Shown: positions 42,893-52,958 of the stretch, one piece after another
How the letters are laid out: every line of letters starts with the position of its first letter
How positions within the stretch are numbered: position 1 is the first letter of the stretch
Assembly (NCBI RefSeq): GCF_003386665.1
Contig: NZ_QTUB01000001.1
Span: 1,674,001-1,738,000 of the forward strand
Source: Xenorhabdus cabanillasii
GTDB taxonomy: Bacteria > Pseudomonadota > Gammaproteobacteria > Enterobacterales > Enterobacteriaceae
Length of the DNA stretch: 64,000 nucleotides
Direction of reading: 5' to 3'
Notes under the pieces: model-generated
Seen by the model: only the letters and a program-made list of their open reading frames with translations
What the model was told of the DNA's origin: nothing
Database searches by the model: none
Translations under genes and position numbers: made by a program

Positions 42893-43893
42893 GTACGGAT
42901 CCATTGTGTACGGTGTTTTGCCACTTCATCTGCGTTGAATTGCAGTGATTTCTCAGGCACGGGCAGCTGTTTGAAAACTTCTGGCAGGGGTATATCAATC
43001 ACGGGATACATCCACTGGGTAGTCGGAATAGCTTGCTGGAATGCGGGGGAAATCATGAATTGCATGAATCTCTGTGCCAATTCAGGCTGTTTGCTGGAAG
43101 TCAACTGGGCGGCCACTTCAATTTGTAAATAGTGTCCCTCTTTGAATATAGCAGCGGCGTAATTATCTTTTTTCTCAGATATGATGTGATAGCCCGGTGA
43201 TGTGGTATAACTAAGCACCATATCCCCTTCACCTTTCAGGAATAACCCATAAGCCTCACTCCAGCCTTTGGTGACAGTCAGTGTTTTTTTGGCGATTTTC
43301 TGCCACTCCTGCGCAGCATTATCACCATAGATATCCTGTATCCAGAGTAAAAAACCTAACCCCGGGGTACTGGTGCGTGGATCCTGATAAATAATCTTCC
43401 AATTCTGGTGGCTGTTAATAAGCTCTTCCATGCTTTTGGGGGGATAAGGCAAGGTCTTTTTGTTGTAAATAAAGGCAAAATAACCGTAATCGTAAGGAAT
43501 AAAGGTATTGTTATTCCATGTGACAGGCAGTTTTAACTTTGTTGTATCAACACGGCCAGGAGTGAATAATCCAGTCTGTTGGGCAGCTTGGATCAGGTTA
43601 TTATCTAACCCCAGGACAACATCTGCCGATGCTTTTTTGCCTTCCATTCTTATACGGTTCAGTAAAGATACACCATCTTCCAGGGCGACGAGTTTCAATT
43701 CACAATCGCATTCCGCTTCAAAAGCTTTTTTAATAACAGGACCGGGGCCCCACTCAGAAGCGAATGAATCATAAGTATAAACGGTTAAAGTGGGCTTTGC
43801 TTGTGCTGCCTGAGCGAAGGCACATGCAGAAATCAATAATGCACTTATCGCAATAAATCTCGCAATAAATCGGAAAAATAGATGTTTAAACAC
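42868..43893 (-). CDS. thiB: thiamine-binding periplasmic protein ThiB (TbpA)
   Basis: ThiB captures thiamine, TMP and TPP in the periplasm. The 341-residue precursor has a signal peptide with a long hydrophobic core ending near FAQAAQAKP. The mature protein starts with TLTVYTYDSFASEWGPGP, and GTSTPGLGF-type motif STPGLGFLLW lies near 170. It is the first gene of thiB-thiP-thiQ and is preceded by a TPP riboswitch on the same strand. Confidence 0.95.
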   Translation of the reverse strand: MFKHLFFRFIARFIAISALLISACAFAQAAQAKPTLTVYTYDSFASEWGPGPVIKKAFEAECDCELKLVALEDGVSLLNRIRMEGKKASADVVLGLDNNLIQAAQQTGLFTPGRVDTTKLKLPVTWNNNTFIPYDYGYFAFIYNKKTLPYPPKSMEELINSHQNWKIIYQDPRTSTPGLGFLLWIQDIYGDNAAQEWQKIAKKTLTVTKGWSEAYGLFLKGEGDMVLSYTTSPGYHIISEKKDNYAAAIFKEGHYLQIEVAAQLTSSKQPELAQRFMQFMISPAFQQAIPTTQWMYPVIDIPLPEVFKQLPVPEKSLQFNADEVAKHRTQWIRTWQSAVSR

Positions 43894-44035
43894 TTTGCTC
43901 TCCTGTAGTTATTGATAATTGTTATTAACAGTAGCTATTAACACTCATAATTAAATGAGTTATTAGCAGATTGGCAAAGGATTTGAGAAAGTACCAGATA
44001 AAATTACTATTTATATATCAATGAATAGCAACTCA

Positions 44036-44118
44036 AATCCCTACGCCGGTATCAGCCGGATCAGGTTCTACGGGTTTGTTCTCAGCGATGTTGCCCGCAA
44101 CAATCGCACCCCGTTGAG
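44036..44118 (-). ncRNA. TPP riboswitch (THI element) of thiBPQ
   Basis: On the minus strand the element runs ACGGGGTGC (44106-44114), then CTGAGA, then ACCCGTAGAACCTGATCCGG, and closes with GTAGGGAT. These are the conserved blocks of the thiamine pyrophosphate riboswitch: the pyrimidine-sensing CTGAGA and the GAACCTGATCCGG diphosphate side. About 140 AT-rich bases separate it from the thiB start. TPP should lower expression of the importer. Confidence 0.93.
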
Positions 44119-44239
44119 ATGACTGTATTGTAGAGACTTCGGTTGTGACTGCAAAGTCCCATGATAGAGGTTTACCGCTTGAGATGAGTGTGAAACAATT
44201 AGCTATCTTTTCAAATTCGTTTTATCGAGAGGTAGTCTG

Positions 44240-44770
44240 GTGATCGATGATGATGGCTACCGCCCGAATGTAGGAATTGTAATTTGTAATCGTCAAGGGC
44301 AGGTTCTATGGGCCCGCCGTTATGGGCAGCATTCCTGGCAGTTTCCTCAAGGGGGCATCAATCCGGGGGAATCACCAGAACAAGCGATGTATCGTGAGTT
44401 GTTCGAAGAAGTTGGTTTAAATCGCAAAGACGTACGGGTTCTCGCCTCCACCCGTAGCTGGTTGCGTTACAAATTACCCAAGCGTTTGGTGCGTTGGGAT
44501 ACAAAGCCCGTTTGTATCGGGCAAAAGCAACGCTGGTTTTTATTGCAGTTGCTTTGTAATGAAACAGATATTAATGTTCAGCGCAGTAGTACACCAGAGT
44601 TTGATGGATGGCGTTGGGTGAGTTATTGGTATCCTGTCAGGCAGGTTGTTTCGTTTAAACGAGATGTATACCGCCGTGTGATGAAAGAATTCTCTTCCAT
44701 TGTGATGCCAATGCAGGAATCTACTTCACAACCCTATTCAACCTATATATATCGACGTAGAAGAAGTTAG
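44240..44770 (+). CDS. rppH: RNA pyrophosphohydrolase RppH
   Basis: RppH removes pyrophosphate from mRNA 5' ends and so triggers decay. The 176 residues match E. coli RppH almost end to end. The Nudix box starts [11 protein letters not shown] and ends RELFEEVGL (about 38-60). The start codon is GTG at 44240, behind GAGAGGTAG, as in E. coli. It opens the third block of synteny; ptsP follows after 22 bases and is likely co-transcribed. Confidence 0.96.
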   Translation: MIDDDGYRPNVGIVICNRQGQVLWARRYGQHSWQFPQGGINPGESPEQAMYRELFEEVGLNRKDVRVLASTRSWLRYKLPKRLVRWDTKPVCIGQKQRWFLLQLLCNETDINVQRSSTPEFDGWRWVSYWYPVRQVVSFKRDVYRRVMKEFSSIVMPMQESTSQPYSTYIYRRRRS

Positions 44771-44792
44771 GTAATTAATTTAGGTAATCGTT

Positions 44793-47039
44793 ATGCTCAT
44801 GCGCTTACGGGAAATTGTTGAAAAGGTTGCGATGGCAACAAATTTATCGGAAGCGCTTGAGCTATTAGTTAATGAAACCTGTTTAGCAATGAACACGGAT
44901 GTTTGTTCTATTTATCTGGCAGACCATCAGCGTCGTTGCTATTACCTGATGGCTACTAAGGGGTTGAAAAAGCCGGGAAAACGCGTGATCAGCCTCTCCT
45001 TTGATGAAGGCGTTGTGGGTGAAGTCGGGCGTTTGTCGGAATTAATCAACCTTGCCGATGTGCGTGAGCATCCCAGTTTCAAATATATTCCTCAAGTAAA
45101 AGAAAAAAATCTACGGGCCTTTTTAGGGGTTCCGATTATTTATCGTCGCCAATTGCAAGGGATTTTGGTTGTTCAACAAAATGAACGCCGATTATTTGAT
45201 GAAAGTGAAGAATCCTTTATGGTGACACTTGCTATGCAATTAGCTGCGATCCTTGCTCAAGCGCAGACCCGTGAGCTGTTTGGCCAGTATCGCCAGACAC
45301 GTATCAAGGCACTGGCGGTTTCCGATGGCATTGTCATGGCTCAGGGATGGCAGGATTGTTCTCAACCAGCGCTCGAACTAGTATTTGCAGCATCAACACT
45401 GAATTATCAGGCTGAACGTTCTCGTCTGACCCAAGCCCTTGAACTGGCAACCGCAGAATGTCGTCGAATAAGTAAACGATTTACAGCCAGTTCACAAAAA
45501 GAAAGTGCTGCCATTTTTGATCTCTATTCCCATTTATTGAATGACCCCAAACTTAAACAGGATCTGTTTCATTCCGTTGATAACGGCTTTATCGCAGAAT
45601 GGGCGGTTAAGACCGTGATTGAGAAATATGCAGGGCAATTCGCCAGCCTGCAAGATGCCTATATGCGGGAAAGAGCCTCTGATTTACGGGCACTTGGGCA
45701 ACGGGTATTGTTTCATCTGGATGATTCTTTTACTGGCAACAACCAGTGGCCTGAACATTTCATTCTGGTTGCTGATGAACTCAACGCCAATTTACTGGCT
45801 GAAATACCACAGGATAAGCTGGCTGGTGTCATTGTACGGGATGGGGCAACTCACTCTCATTCCGCAATATTGGTCAGGGCAATGGGAATACCTGCGATTA
45901 TGGGTGCAGACATTCAACCAGAACTACTGCATAACCGGATGTTGATTCTGGATGGTTATCGCGGAGAATTTTTTATTGAACCAGAGCCGCTGGTTGTTCA
46001 GGAATATCGCCAACTTATTGAAGAAGAGCAGGTGCTCAGCGAGTTGGCTGAAGGCGAATTGCAGCAAAAAGCACGTCTTAAGAATGGGGAAAGAGTATTG
46101 GTTCAGCTCAATGCTGGTTTGAGCTTGAAATATGAGCAACAAATGGGCGATAGTATCGACGGTGTCGGGTTGTATCGTACTGAGATCCCTTTTATGCTGT
46201 ATAGTGGTTTTCCATCAGAAGATGAACAGAAAAACCGCTACCAAGAAATGCTCACACTTTTTCCTGATAAATCAGTCGTATTGCGGACGTTGGATGTTGG
46301 CGCTGACAAAAACCTTCCTTATATGCCAATTAACGAAGAAAACCCTTGTCTTGGCTGGCGGGGAATTCGCATAACCCTGGATCAGCCGGAAATATTTTTG
46401 ATTCAGCTCAGAGCTATGCTGAAAGCCAATGTACAGACGAAGAACCTGAAAATATTGCTGCCGATGGTGAGCAGTATTGAAGAGATTGATGAAGCCAGGA
46501 AGTTGATCGACAGGGCAAAAGCAGAAGTTGAACGATCAGTTGCTACGACTATTACGATGCCACAAATCGGGATCATGGTAGAAGTTCCTTCCCTGATCCT
46601 GCTGCTGCCACAATTGAAGAAACGGGTTGATTTTATCTCTATCGGTACAAACGATTTAACCCAGTATTTACTTGCGGTGGATCGTAATAATACCCATGTC
46701 GCTTCTCTGTATGACAACCTGCATCCGGCAGTAATCAGAGCTTTAAAACAGATTATTGATGAAAGCCAGCGTATTGGCTTACCCGTTACTGTTTGTGGTG
46801 AAATGGCAGGTTTGCCGATGGGGGCGCTGATTCTGATAGGTCTTGGCTATCGTAGCCTGAGTATGAGTGGTCGAAGTGTCCCGCGTATCAAGTACTTGCT
46901 GCATCATTTAGATGCCGGCGAACTCAATCATTTTGTTAAAGAAATATTGGAGGCGGAAACCAGCCAACAAGTGAGAGAGATTTCCTCTGCATTTATGGAA
47001 ACCCACGGTCTTGGTGGGTTGGTGCGTGGTGGCATTTAA
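44793..47039 (+). CDS. ptsP: nitrogen phosphotransferase enzyme I PtsP
   Basis: PtsP (EI-Ntr) autophosphorylates with phosphoenolpyruvate and passes phosphate to NPr and EIIA-Ntr. The 748 residues begin with a GAF domain (about 17-160, ACL-type FLGVPIIYRRQLQG). Then come the PTS EI N-domain with phospho-acceptor His356 (DGATHSHSAILVR) and the PEP-utilising TIM barrel with GLYRTEIPF (near 460) and PVTVCGEMAG (near 665). It stands between rppH and lgt as in E. coli. Confidence 0.96.
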   Translation: MLMRLREIVEKVAMATNLSEALELLVNETCLAMNTDVCSIYLADHQRRCYYLMATKGLKKPGKRVISLSFDEGVVGEVGRLSELINLADVREHPSFKYIPQVKEKNLRAFLGVPIIYRRQLQGILVVQQNERRLFDESEESFMVTLAMQLAAILAQAQTRELFGQYRQTRIKALAVSDGIVMAQGWQDCSQPALELVFAASTLNYQAERSRLTQALELATAECRRISKRFTASSQKESAAIFDLYSHLLNDPKLKQDLFHSVDNGFIAEWAVKTVIEKYAGQFASLQDAYMRERASDLRALGQRVLFHLDDSFTGNNQWPEHFILVADELNANLLAEIPQDKLAGVIVRDGATHSHSAILVRAMGIPAIMGADIQPELLHNRMLILDGYRGEFFIEPEPLVVQEYRQLIEEEQVLSELAEGELQQKARLKNGERVLVQLNAGLSLKYEQQMGDSIDGVGLYRTEIPFMLYSGFPSEDEQKNRYQEMLTLFPDKSVVLRTLDVGADKNLPYMPINEENPCLGWRGIRITLDQPEIFLIQLRAMLKANVQTKNLKILLPMVSSIEEIDEARKLIDRAKAEVERSVATTITMPQIGIMVEVPSLILLLPQLKKRVDFISIGTNDLTQYLLAVDRNNTHVASLYDNLHPAVIRALKQIIDESQRIGLPVTVCGEMAGLPMGALILIGLGYRSLSMSGRSVPRIKYLLHHLDAGELNHFVKEILEAETSQQVREISSAFMETHGLGGLVRGGI

Positions 47040-47122
47040 CCGCCCATGCTATTATTTACGATTATTTGTCTTAGGGCATAAACATACAAATTCATTCACA
47101 CAACAATTTTTAGTGGGGAACG

Positions 47123-48028
47123 ATGAGCACTAGCTACCTGGCATTTCCTAATATTGACCCTGTCATATTTTCAATCGGCCCCGTATCTCTCCACTGGTAC
47201 GGTTTTATGTATCTGGTTGGTTTTGTTTTTGCGATGTGGTTGGCAAATCGTCGTGCGGCAAAACCAAACAGTGGCTGGAATAAGAACGAAGTAGAAAACT
47301 TGCTGTATGCAGGTTTTGCCGGGGTATTCATTGGCGGACGCCTCGGTTATGTTCTGTTCTATAACCTGCCGATGTTCCTGAATAATCCTCTGTATCTGTT
47401 TAAGGTCTGGGACGGCGGTATGTCTTTCCACGGAGGATTGGTTGGCGTTATTTGTGCAATGTGGTGGTTCTCGCGCAGAACTAAACGCAACTTCTTGCAA
47501 ACTGCTGATTTCGTTGCGCCATTGGTTCCTTTTGGTTTAGGTATGGGGCGTATCGGTAACTTTATTAATGGTGAGTTGTGGGGGCGTGTCACACTTGATA
47601 CACCGTGGGCAATGTTGTTCCCAGGTTCTCGCAGTGAAGATATCGCACTGGCAACCACTAATTCCTCGCTATGGCCTGTTTTGGAAAAGTATGGTGTCCT
47701 GCCGCGCCATCCTTCACAACTGTATGAAATGGTGCTGGAAGGCATTGTACTGTTTATTATTCTGAATTTATTTATTCGTAAGCCACGCCCGATGGGAAGT
47801 GTCTCAGGGCTATTCCTGATTGGTTACGGTATATTCCGTATCATCGTTGAATTTTTCCGTCAGCCTGACGCCCAACTTGGATTATTTGAAGGGATCAGTA
47901 TGGGGCAAATCCTTTCCATACCAATGATTTTAGCGGGGATTCTGATGATGGTATGGGCATATAAGTGTTCCCGCAACAACAATACTCGCAATAATACGCG
48001 AAACGATAAGGTACAAGAGGCAAAATGA
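47123..48028 (+). CDS. lgt: prolipoprotein diacylglyceryl transferase Lgt
   Basis: Lgt attaches diacylglycerol to the lipobox cysteine of prolipoproteins. The 301 residues form about seven membrane helices. The signature [14 protein letters not shown] lies near 143 and the HGGLVG region near 103. It ends in a low-complexity Asn/Arg-rich tail ([10 protein letters not shown]). Its TGA overlaps the thyA ATG (ATGA), so the two are coupled. Confidence 0.96.
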   Translation: MSTSYLAFPNIDPVIFSIGPVSLHWYGFMYLVGFVFAMWLANRRAAKPNSGWNKNEVENLLYAGFAGVFIGGRLGYVLFYNLPMFLNNPLYLFKVWDGGMSFHGGLVGVICAMWWFSRRTKRNFLQTADFVAPLVPFGLGMGRIGNFINGELWGRVTLDTPWAMLFPGSRSEDIALATTNSSLWPVLEKYGVLPRHPSQLYEMVLEGIVLFIILNLFIRKPRPMGSVSGLFLIGYGIFRIIVEFFRQPDAQLGLFEGISMGQILSIPMILAGILMMVWAYKCSRNNNTRNNTRNDKVQEAK

Positions 48029-48819
48029 AGCAGTATCTGGATTTAATGAAAAAAGTACTGGAAGAAGGTACAGTAAAAGATGACCGTACAGGCACAGGGA
48101 CACTTTCAATCTTTGGTCATCAGATGCGTTTCAATTTGCAAGAAGGTTTTCCGCTGGTAACAACCAAACGCTGCCATCTCCGCTCCATTATTCATGAACT
48201 GTTATGGTTCCTGAATGGTGATACCAATATCAAATACCTGCATGATAATAGCGTTACTATCTGGGACGAATGGGCTGACGAAAATGGTGACTTAGGGCCA
48301 GTTTATGGTAAACAATGGCGCGCCTGGGGAGCAGCGGATGGTCGTCAGATTGATCAGCTGACCAACGTTATTGAACAATTAAAGAGTGAACCTGACTCTC
48401 GCAGGATCATTGTTTCTGCATGGAATGTTGGCGAATTGGACAAAATGGCTTTGGCACCATGTCACGCATTTTTCCAGTTTTACGTGGCAGACGGTAAGCT
48501 GTCCTGCCAGCTTTACCAGCGCTCCTGTGATGTATTTTTAGGGTTACCATTTAACATTGCCAGCTACGCTCTGTTAGTTCACATGATGGCTCAGCAGTGT
48601 GATCTGGAAGTGGGGGATTTCGTCTGGACTGGCGGTGATACCCACCTCTACAGCAACCATATGGAACAGACGAAACTGCAATTGAGCCGTGAACCCAGAG
48701 TATTGCCAAAGTTGGTTATTAAACGTAAGCCTGCATCCCTGTTTGATTATCGATTCGAAGACTTTGAAATCGTAAATTATGATCCGCATCCGGGTATTAA
48801 AGCCCCGGTTGCGATTTAA
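48025..48819 (+). CDS. thyA: thymidylate synthase ThyA
   Basis: ThyA methylates dUMP to dTMP with methylene-tetrahydrofolate, the reaction that makes folA necessary. The 264 residues match E. coli in length. The nucleophile is Cys146 in [13 protein letters not shown], and [20 protein letters not shown] follows. It overlaps lgt by 4 bases. Confidence 0.97.
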   Translation: MKQYLDLMKKVLEEGTVKDDRTGTGTLSIFGHQMRFNLQEGFPLVTTKRCHLRSIIHELLWFLNGDTNIKYLHDNSVTIWDEWADENGDLGPVYGKQWRAWGAADGRQIDQLTNVIEQLKSEPDSRRIIVSAWNVGELDKMALAPCHAFFQFYVADGKLSCQLYQRSCDVFLGLPFNIASYALLVHMMAQQCDLEVGDFVWTGGDTHLYSNHMEQTKLQLSREPRVLPKLVIKRKPASLFDYRFEDFEIVNYDPHPGIKAPVAI

Positions 48820-49169
48820 TTCCGCATTATCTTTTCCATCCCCTATTTGGGGATGGAAATATCATTTATCTGAAAAAAGAAAATCGTACCCTTATTCTCA
48901 TATGATACTCCTCATGAAAGCTTATCTGTATCTGCTTTATTAACGATTTTATTGTTTTCATAGTATATGAAATCGTTAATTTGTGTAAATTTCAATCTCT
49001 TTGGTTATGCCATTGAGCTGGCTCGCAAATAGAATGTAACAGAGCAATATACGGATATTTCTCTTCAAATCCCCTCGCATAAATGAAAACTTACGCTTTT
49101 TATTTCCTCTCAAATTGAAGATATTTTCGCCAGCGATAATTTAAACCGGTAAACAGAGACATAAGCTGG
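48820..49169. other. intergenic region thyA-ppdA
   Basis: These 350 bases hold the thyA hairpin at 48835-48857 and are otherwise AT-rich. No gene or clear promoter is seen. Confidence 0.55.
48835..48857 (+). terminator. hairpin after thyA
   Basis: TCCATCCCC pairs with GGGGATGGA across a TATTT loop, a perfect 9-bp stem 16 bases past the thyA stop. An A-rich rather than T-rich stretch follows, so it may act as an mRNA end-protector or a weak terminator. Confidence 0.45.
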
Positions 49170-49682
49170 ATGCTGATGAACGATAAATACACTAACAGGC
49201 AAAGCGGATTTACATTGTTAGAGTTAATGGTAGCAATGATCTTAATTTCAATGAGTTTGCTCTGCGGATTGCATAGTTGGGTAAATTACCAGAGTGGTCT
49301 GCATTTACAATCAGCCGTGCAGAATGTGTTGTCTTTTATGGAAAGGCAACAGGCTCTGGCGAATTATATGAATCAGGAACGAACATTGTGGCTGGTGGCC
49401 GGGCAATCCTGGTGTCTTGTTTCCTCAGTTACCGCGAGCACAGATTGCGATGAAGGGGAAGGAGAGCGGGTCAGTTCACCACATGATGATGTGTCTTTAG
49501 TATCAACAACCAGTCAGAGAATTGATTTTTATGGTGTCAGAAATACCGCGATGCCAGCCAGCTTTGTACTGGCAAATTCTGCCGGAGAAATAAGTATCAT
49601 CATTTCAGGGAGAGGGAGAATCAGAGCATGCAGTAATCATATAAATCAGCTTCCTGATTGTGGGGGCATCAAAAACTCATGA
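49170..49682 (+). CDS. ppdA: minor pseudopilin PpdA
   Basis: PpdA is a prepilin-peptidase-dependent protein with a type III signal (SGFTLLELMVAMILISMSLL, cleavage after Gly13). The cleaved product should sit in the inner membrane as a minor pseudopilin that primes a pilus or pseudopilus. The length is 170 residues; two ATGs (49170 and 49176) are possible. It opens ppdA-ppdB-ygdB-ppdC, four genes coupled by overlapping stop/start codons. E. coli has the same series before recC. Confidence 0.85.
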   Translation: MLMNDKYTNRQSGFTLLELMVAMILISMSLLCGLHSWVNYQSGLHLQSAVQNVLSFMERQQALANYMNQERTLWLVAGQSWCLVSSVTASTDCDEGEGERVSSPHDDVSLVSTTSQRIDFYGVRNTAMPASFVLANSAGEISIIISGRGRIRACSNHINQLPDCGGIKNS

Positions 49683-50317
49683 TATGGGCTATAAGCTGTC
49701 TTAGGCGAAACTGTTTCAGGGAAAATCAGTCCGGTTTTTCCCTGCTGGAAGTTCTGGTTGCTATGTTGATTGGCAGCGTGATTTTTATTGCGATGGCAAA
49801 GAGTTATCCTGTTTTATCCGGCCAGATACTCGATCTCTACCGTCAATACCGTCTCCACTATCTGGTGAATCGGGTAGCACATATGATGGAAAAAGATCTC
49901 AGGCGGGCAGGCTATTGTCAGGACAGTAAATGGTGTAAAGGAGAAGCGTTGGTGATTCAAAATAAAAATACCGAAGCTACCAATTCTTGTTTTATTGTCG
50001 CTTTTGACCTTAATTTAAATAATCAATGGGAAGAACCTGAACACACAGCCTCTGAATTTTTTGGTTACCGATTAAATAATCGTGCTCTTGAATGGAAAAG
50101 AGGGGCAGGAAATTGTCAGGAAAATAACTGGGAACGGCTCTTTGATCCCAAAGAAATCACTATTGACGCTTTTCACCTTGAAAAATCACAGTCAGAAAAT
50201 AGGCTGATATTTATAACATTGTCCATAAAAGCCAGTTGGGTGAAATCTCCTTCTGTTGCTTATCACTACCAAACCACAGTTCGGTTGCGCAACATAAGGA
50301 AATCATCTGGTGAATGA
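49679..50317 (+). CDS. ppdB: minor pseudopilin PpdB
   Basis: This 212-residue type IV pilin-like protein has its processing site in QSGFSLLEVLVAMLIGS. The start ATG at 49679 overlaps the ppdA stop (ATGA), and an in-frame TTG at 49658 is less likely. The remainder carries cysteines typical of the family (YCQDSKWC, GNCQEN). It probably works with PpdA, YgdB and PpdC in pilus initiation. Confidence 0.85.
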   Translation: MIWAISCLRRNCFRENQSGFSLLEVLVAMLIGSVIFIAMAKSYPVLSGQILDLYRQYRLHYLVNRVAHMMEKDLRRAGYCQDSKWCKGEALVIQNKNTEATNSCFIVAFDLNLNNQWEEPEHTASEFFGYRLNNRALEWKRGAGNCQENNWERLFDPKEITIDAFHLEKSQSENRLIFITLSIKASWVKSPSVAYHYQTTVRLRNIRKSSGE

Positions 50318-50771
50318 CTTAGGGCAACGGCATAAAAACCAAAGAGGTAATGCTCTGTTGGTATCGGTTCTTATGATGCTGACATTAAGCTTAATGATGC
50401 TGAAAGCACTGCATTATCAACAGGAAAATGCCATGTTGATGATGTTTGATGAACAGAAATATCTGAATGCTTTTCAGCAGGCAGAGTCATCATTGGCATG
50501 GGGTTCAGTACAGTCATGGCCGCTTAATTCACGGGAGTTGGGAAACTGGCTCTGTTCACAGAAATCAGGATCTTATTTGCAAAGCTGCCTCAGGCGCTAT
50601 CAGGATGATCTTTTCCTGTTAAAGGGAGTAGCGCCGTTTTCTGCCGGAGAACATCTTGAACTTTATCAATGGATGAAACAGATGAAAGGTTCAAATCAAG
50701 ATACACTGATTCCTGTTAAAAGTGGTTGGTTGGATTTTTGTCCTGTCATACCGGTTGAATTTTGTTTATGA
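50310..50771 (+). CDS. ygdB: YgdB family protein (DUF2509)
   Basis: YgdB is a 153-residue protein with a hydrophobic N-terminal helix (GNALLVSVLMMLTLSLMMLK). The family lies in pseudopilin clusters and resembles PilX-type minor pilins. The start is GTG at 50310, overlapping the ppdB stop. Residues from QQAESSLAWG on match the family. Its exact role is not known. Confidence 0.8.
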   Translation: MNDLGQRHKNQRGNALLVSVLMMLTLSLMMLKALHYQQENAMLMMFDEQKYLNAFQQAESSLAWGSVQSWPLNSRELGNWLCSQKSGSYLQSCLRRYQDDLFLLKGVAPFSAGEHLELYQWMKQMKGSNQDTLIPVKSGWLDFCPVIPVEFCL

Positions 50772-51145
50772 AAATATTTCGCAGGCATAAGCGGCAGGAT
50801 GGCATAAGTTTGCCGGAAGTCATGGTGGCATCTGTCGTGTTTGCTGTCTCTCTGTTAGGTTTAATGCGTTACCATCAGGCACTGTTATCAAATTTCCAGC
50901 AGTATTGGTTACAACTTAAGGCAGTAAAACGGGCACATGAGCAGCTGGAACAATATGAGCCATTAAAAGGCAAGATGATCGGAGATGAAAAGGGATCACA
51001 ACAAGGGTGGGAAACTGAGTTTCGACAGGAATTTCATCCATTGGGATGCTATCAGATAACGGTAACTGTGACAAAAAGCTATAATCCTTCAGGTAAATTA
51101 GAACGCTGGTTTTGTGCAAGTGGGAGGCATAAAACTAACATCTAG
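50768..51145 (+). CDS. ppdC: minor pseudopilin PpdC
   Basis: This is a 125-residue pilin-like protein with the processing site DGISLPEVMVASVVFAVSLL; the residue after Gly is Ile and Glu at +5 is kept. Start ATG at 50768 overlaps the ygdB stop (ATGA); TTG at 50762 is the alternative. In E. coli recC is the next gene. Here an integrase and mobile element follow instead. Confidence 0.82.
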   Translation: MKIFRRHKRQDGISLPEVMVASVVFAVSLLGLMRYHQALLSNFQQYWLQLKAVKRAHEQLEQYEPLKGKMIGDEKGSQQGWETEFRQEFHPLGCYQITVTVTKSYNPSGKLERWFCASGRHKTNI

Positions 51146-51306
51146 CATAGTCTACGCAATACGATTAATAAAAGTTAATTCAATAAATTAACTTCATTTC
51201 TATTCTATTCAAGTCTACCGTTGTCTTTCTAAGTATATACAATTTATTGTATATTATTTTGTATATAGTTTCCCTTTGCAATTTTTTCTATACAATTTGG
51301 TGAATT

Positions 51307-52521
51307 ATGAAGCTGACAGATTTGACAATCAAACGAGCCAAACCAAAGGAAAAAGCTTATACATTGGCGGATGGCAACGGATTATCTTTATTGATTGATA
51401 CCAATGGTTCCAAAGGCTGGCGTTATCGTTATCAATTTGCGGGTAAAACTAAAATGATCTCATTAGGTACTTACCCAGTAATCGCACTCACTGAAGCTAG
51501 AACCAAACGTGACGAAGCCAGAAAGTTAGTTGCTAATGGAATCAATCCCAGTGAAGTCAGAAAAGCTGAAAAAATATCTGCCGCAAACCTGATAGAAAAT
51601 ACCTTCAAAAATATAACATGTGAGTGGTACGAAAAAAGAAAAGACAGATGGGCAGCTTCCTACGCAATAGAAATGATGGAAACATTTGAAAAAGATGTTT
51701 TTCCCTACATAGGCAACAGGCCGATTGTTGAAATTAAGCCAATGGAGCTTATGGCTGTTTTATCAAAGTAGTATGATCGGGGAGCGACAGAAAAACTCCA
51801 AAAAATTCGCCAACGTTGTGGAGAAGTATGGCGATATGCAGTAGCTACAGGAAGAGCTGAATATAATCCTGCGCCTGATTTAGTGTCTGCTTTTGCTGCA
51901 CATAAAAAAGGACACTTCCCATTTTTAAATGTTGATGAGATACATGAATTCTATAAAGCTTTAAATGCGTATACAGGTAGTTTTATTGTAAAGATGGGAA
52001 TGCGTTTACAAATGATAATAGGTGTTCGCCCCGGTGAATTACGCAAAGCTGAATGGTCAGAAATTGATTTTAATAAAGCTCAATGGGAGATACCTGCCGA
52101 AAAAATGAAAATGCGCCGCCCTCATATTATCCCATTATCTAGACAGGCGATTAATATTTTAGAACAGATAAAACCCATTACAGGCCAAGGGAAATATGTA
52201 TTTCAGGGCAGAATTAATCAAGCTCAATCAATGAGTGCAATGACATTAAATACATTAATCAGGCGCATCGGCTACGCAGGGCGCGTAACAGGCCACGGCT
52301 TCCGCCACACCATGAGTACTATCTTGCATGAACAAGGCTATAACACGGCCTGGATTGAAACTCAGCTTGCTCATGTTGATAAAAACAGCATCCGGGGAAC
52401 TTACAATCACGCCCAATATCTGGAAGGGCGCAGGGAGATGATGCAATGGTATGCGGATTATATGGAGATGCTGGAACGGGGTGAAAATGTGCTGATCGGA
52501 AAATTTGGAAAAAGGGCGTAA
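51307..52521 (+). pseudogene. int: P4-type tyrosine integrase, interrupted by one in-frame amber codon
   Basis: The N-terminal part (MKLTDLTIKRAKPKEKAY) is the arm-binding DUF4102-like domain followed by the core-binding domain. An in-frame TAG at 51769-51771 splits the frame, which then continues for 250 codons without another stop. The catalytic domain is complete: Arg241 in GVRPGEL, His330 and Arg333 in HGFRHT, His356 in AHVD, and Tyr366 as nucleophile in TYNHAQY (numbering counts the stop codon as residue 155). One base change would restore a 404-codon integrase. Without suppression the element cannot make a full enzyme. Confidence 0.88.
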
Positions 52522-52958
52522 AGATGCGGTGATTTTTTACGCATCTGTGCCCGGGGCACAAGAGCCTGTTTTTCATACTATCTACAGATGGTTGATAAAA
52601 GAACGTAAAGGTACGGTTGCTTTTTACACCACGTTGGCAGTGCCAACAGAGCTGTTTTTCATACAAATCATAGGGGTGTGGTGCTTTTTTAGCCGGTGTT
52701 GGCAGTGCCAACAAAGTTATTTTTTTATACAGCCTATGGAGGGTGGGTGTTTTCTAGGCTGTGTTGGAGGCTCCAACAGTGACCGATTTTCATACAGTAT
52801 ACAATTGTGGTGCTGATACTCCCTATAAACCGATAAATTTCACAAATGGAGTAAGCAATTAACGCTGTTCATTTAATCTTGCTTTTTAAATAATCCGCCT
52901 GTCATCAAACAACGTCCACGATGAGCGCTCAAGGACTCGGTAACAGGAGATAAATAAT
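52522..52958. other. gene-poor region int-alpA
   Basis: I see no real gene here, only the palindrome array described separately and a leader for alpA. ORFs that cross this stretch run through the palindromes in arbitrary frames and look spurious. Confidence 0.65.
52546..52778. repeat. array of four palindromes, three at exact 65-bp spacing
   Basis: Four odd-length perfect palindromes centre on a G: TGTGCCCGGGGCACA (52546-52560), GTTGGCAGTGCCAAC (52633-52647), TGTTGGCAGTGCCAACA (52697-52713) and TGTTGGAGGCTCCAACA (52762-52778). Centres lie at 52553, 52640, 52705 and 52770, so the last three are spaced exactly 65 bp. Each is followed within about 15 bases by a T-run and a similar CATAC-type motif. 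Arms 1 and 4 differ from arms 2 and 3 but keep their symmetry, which suggests selection on pairing. The array lies between int and alpA. Confidence 0.85.

Noticed and set aside
52505..52816. 103-residue ORF across the palindrome array
   Set aside because: It runs through 65-bp-spaced palindromes in arbitrary frames, has no ribosome site and overlaps the integrase end.
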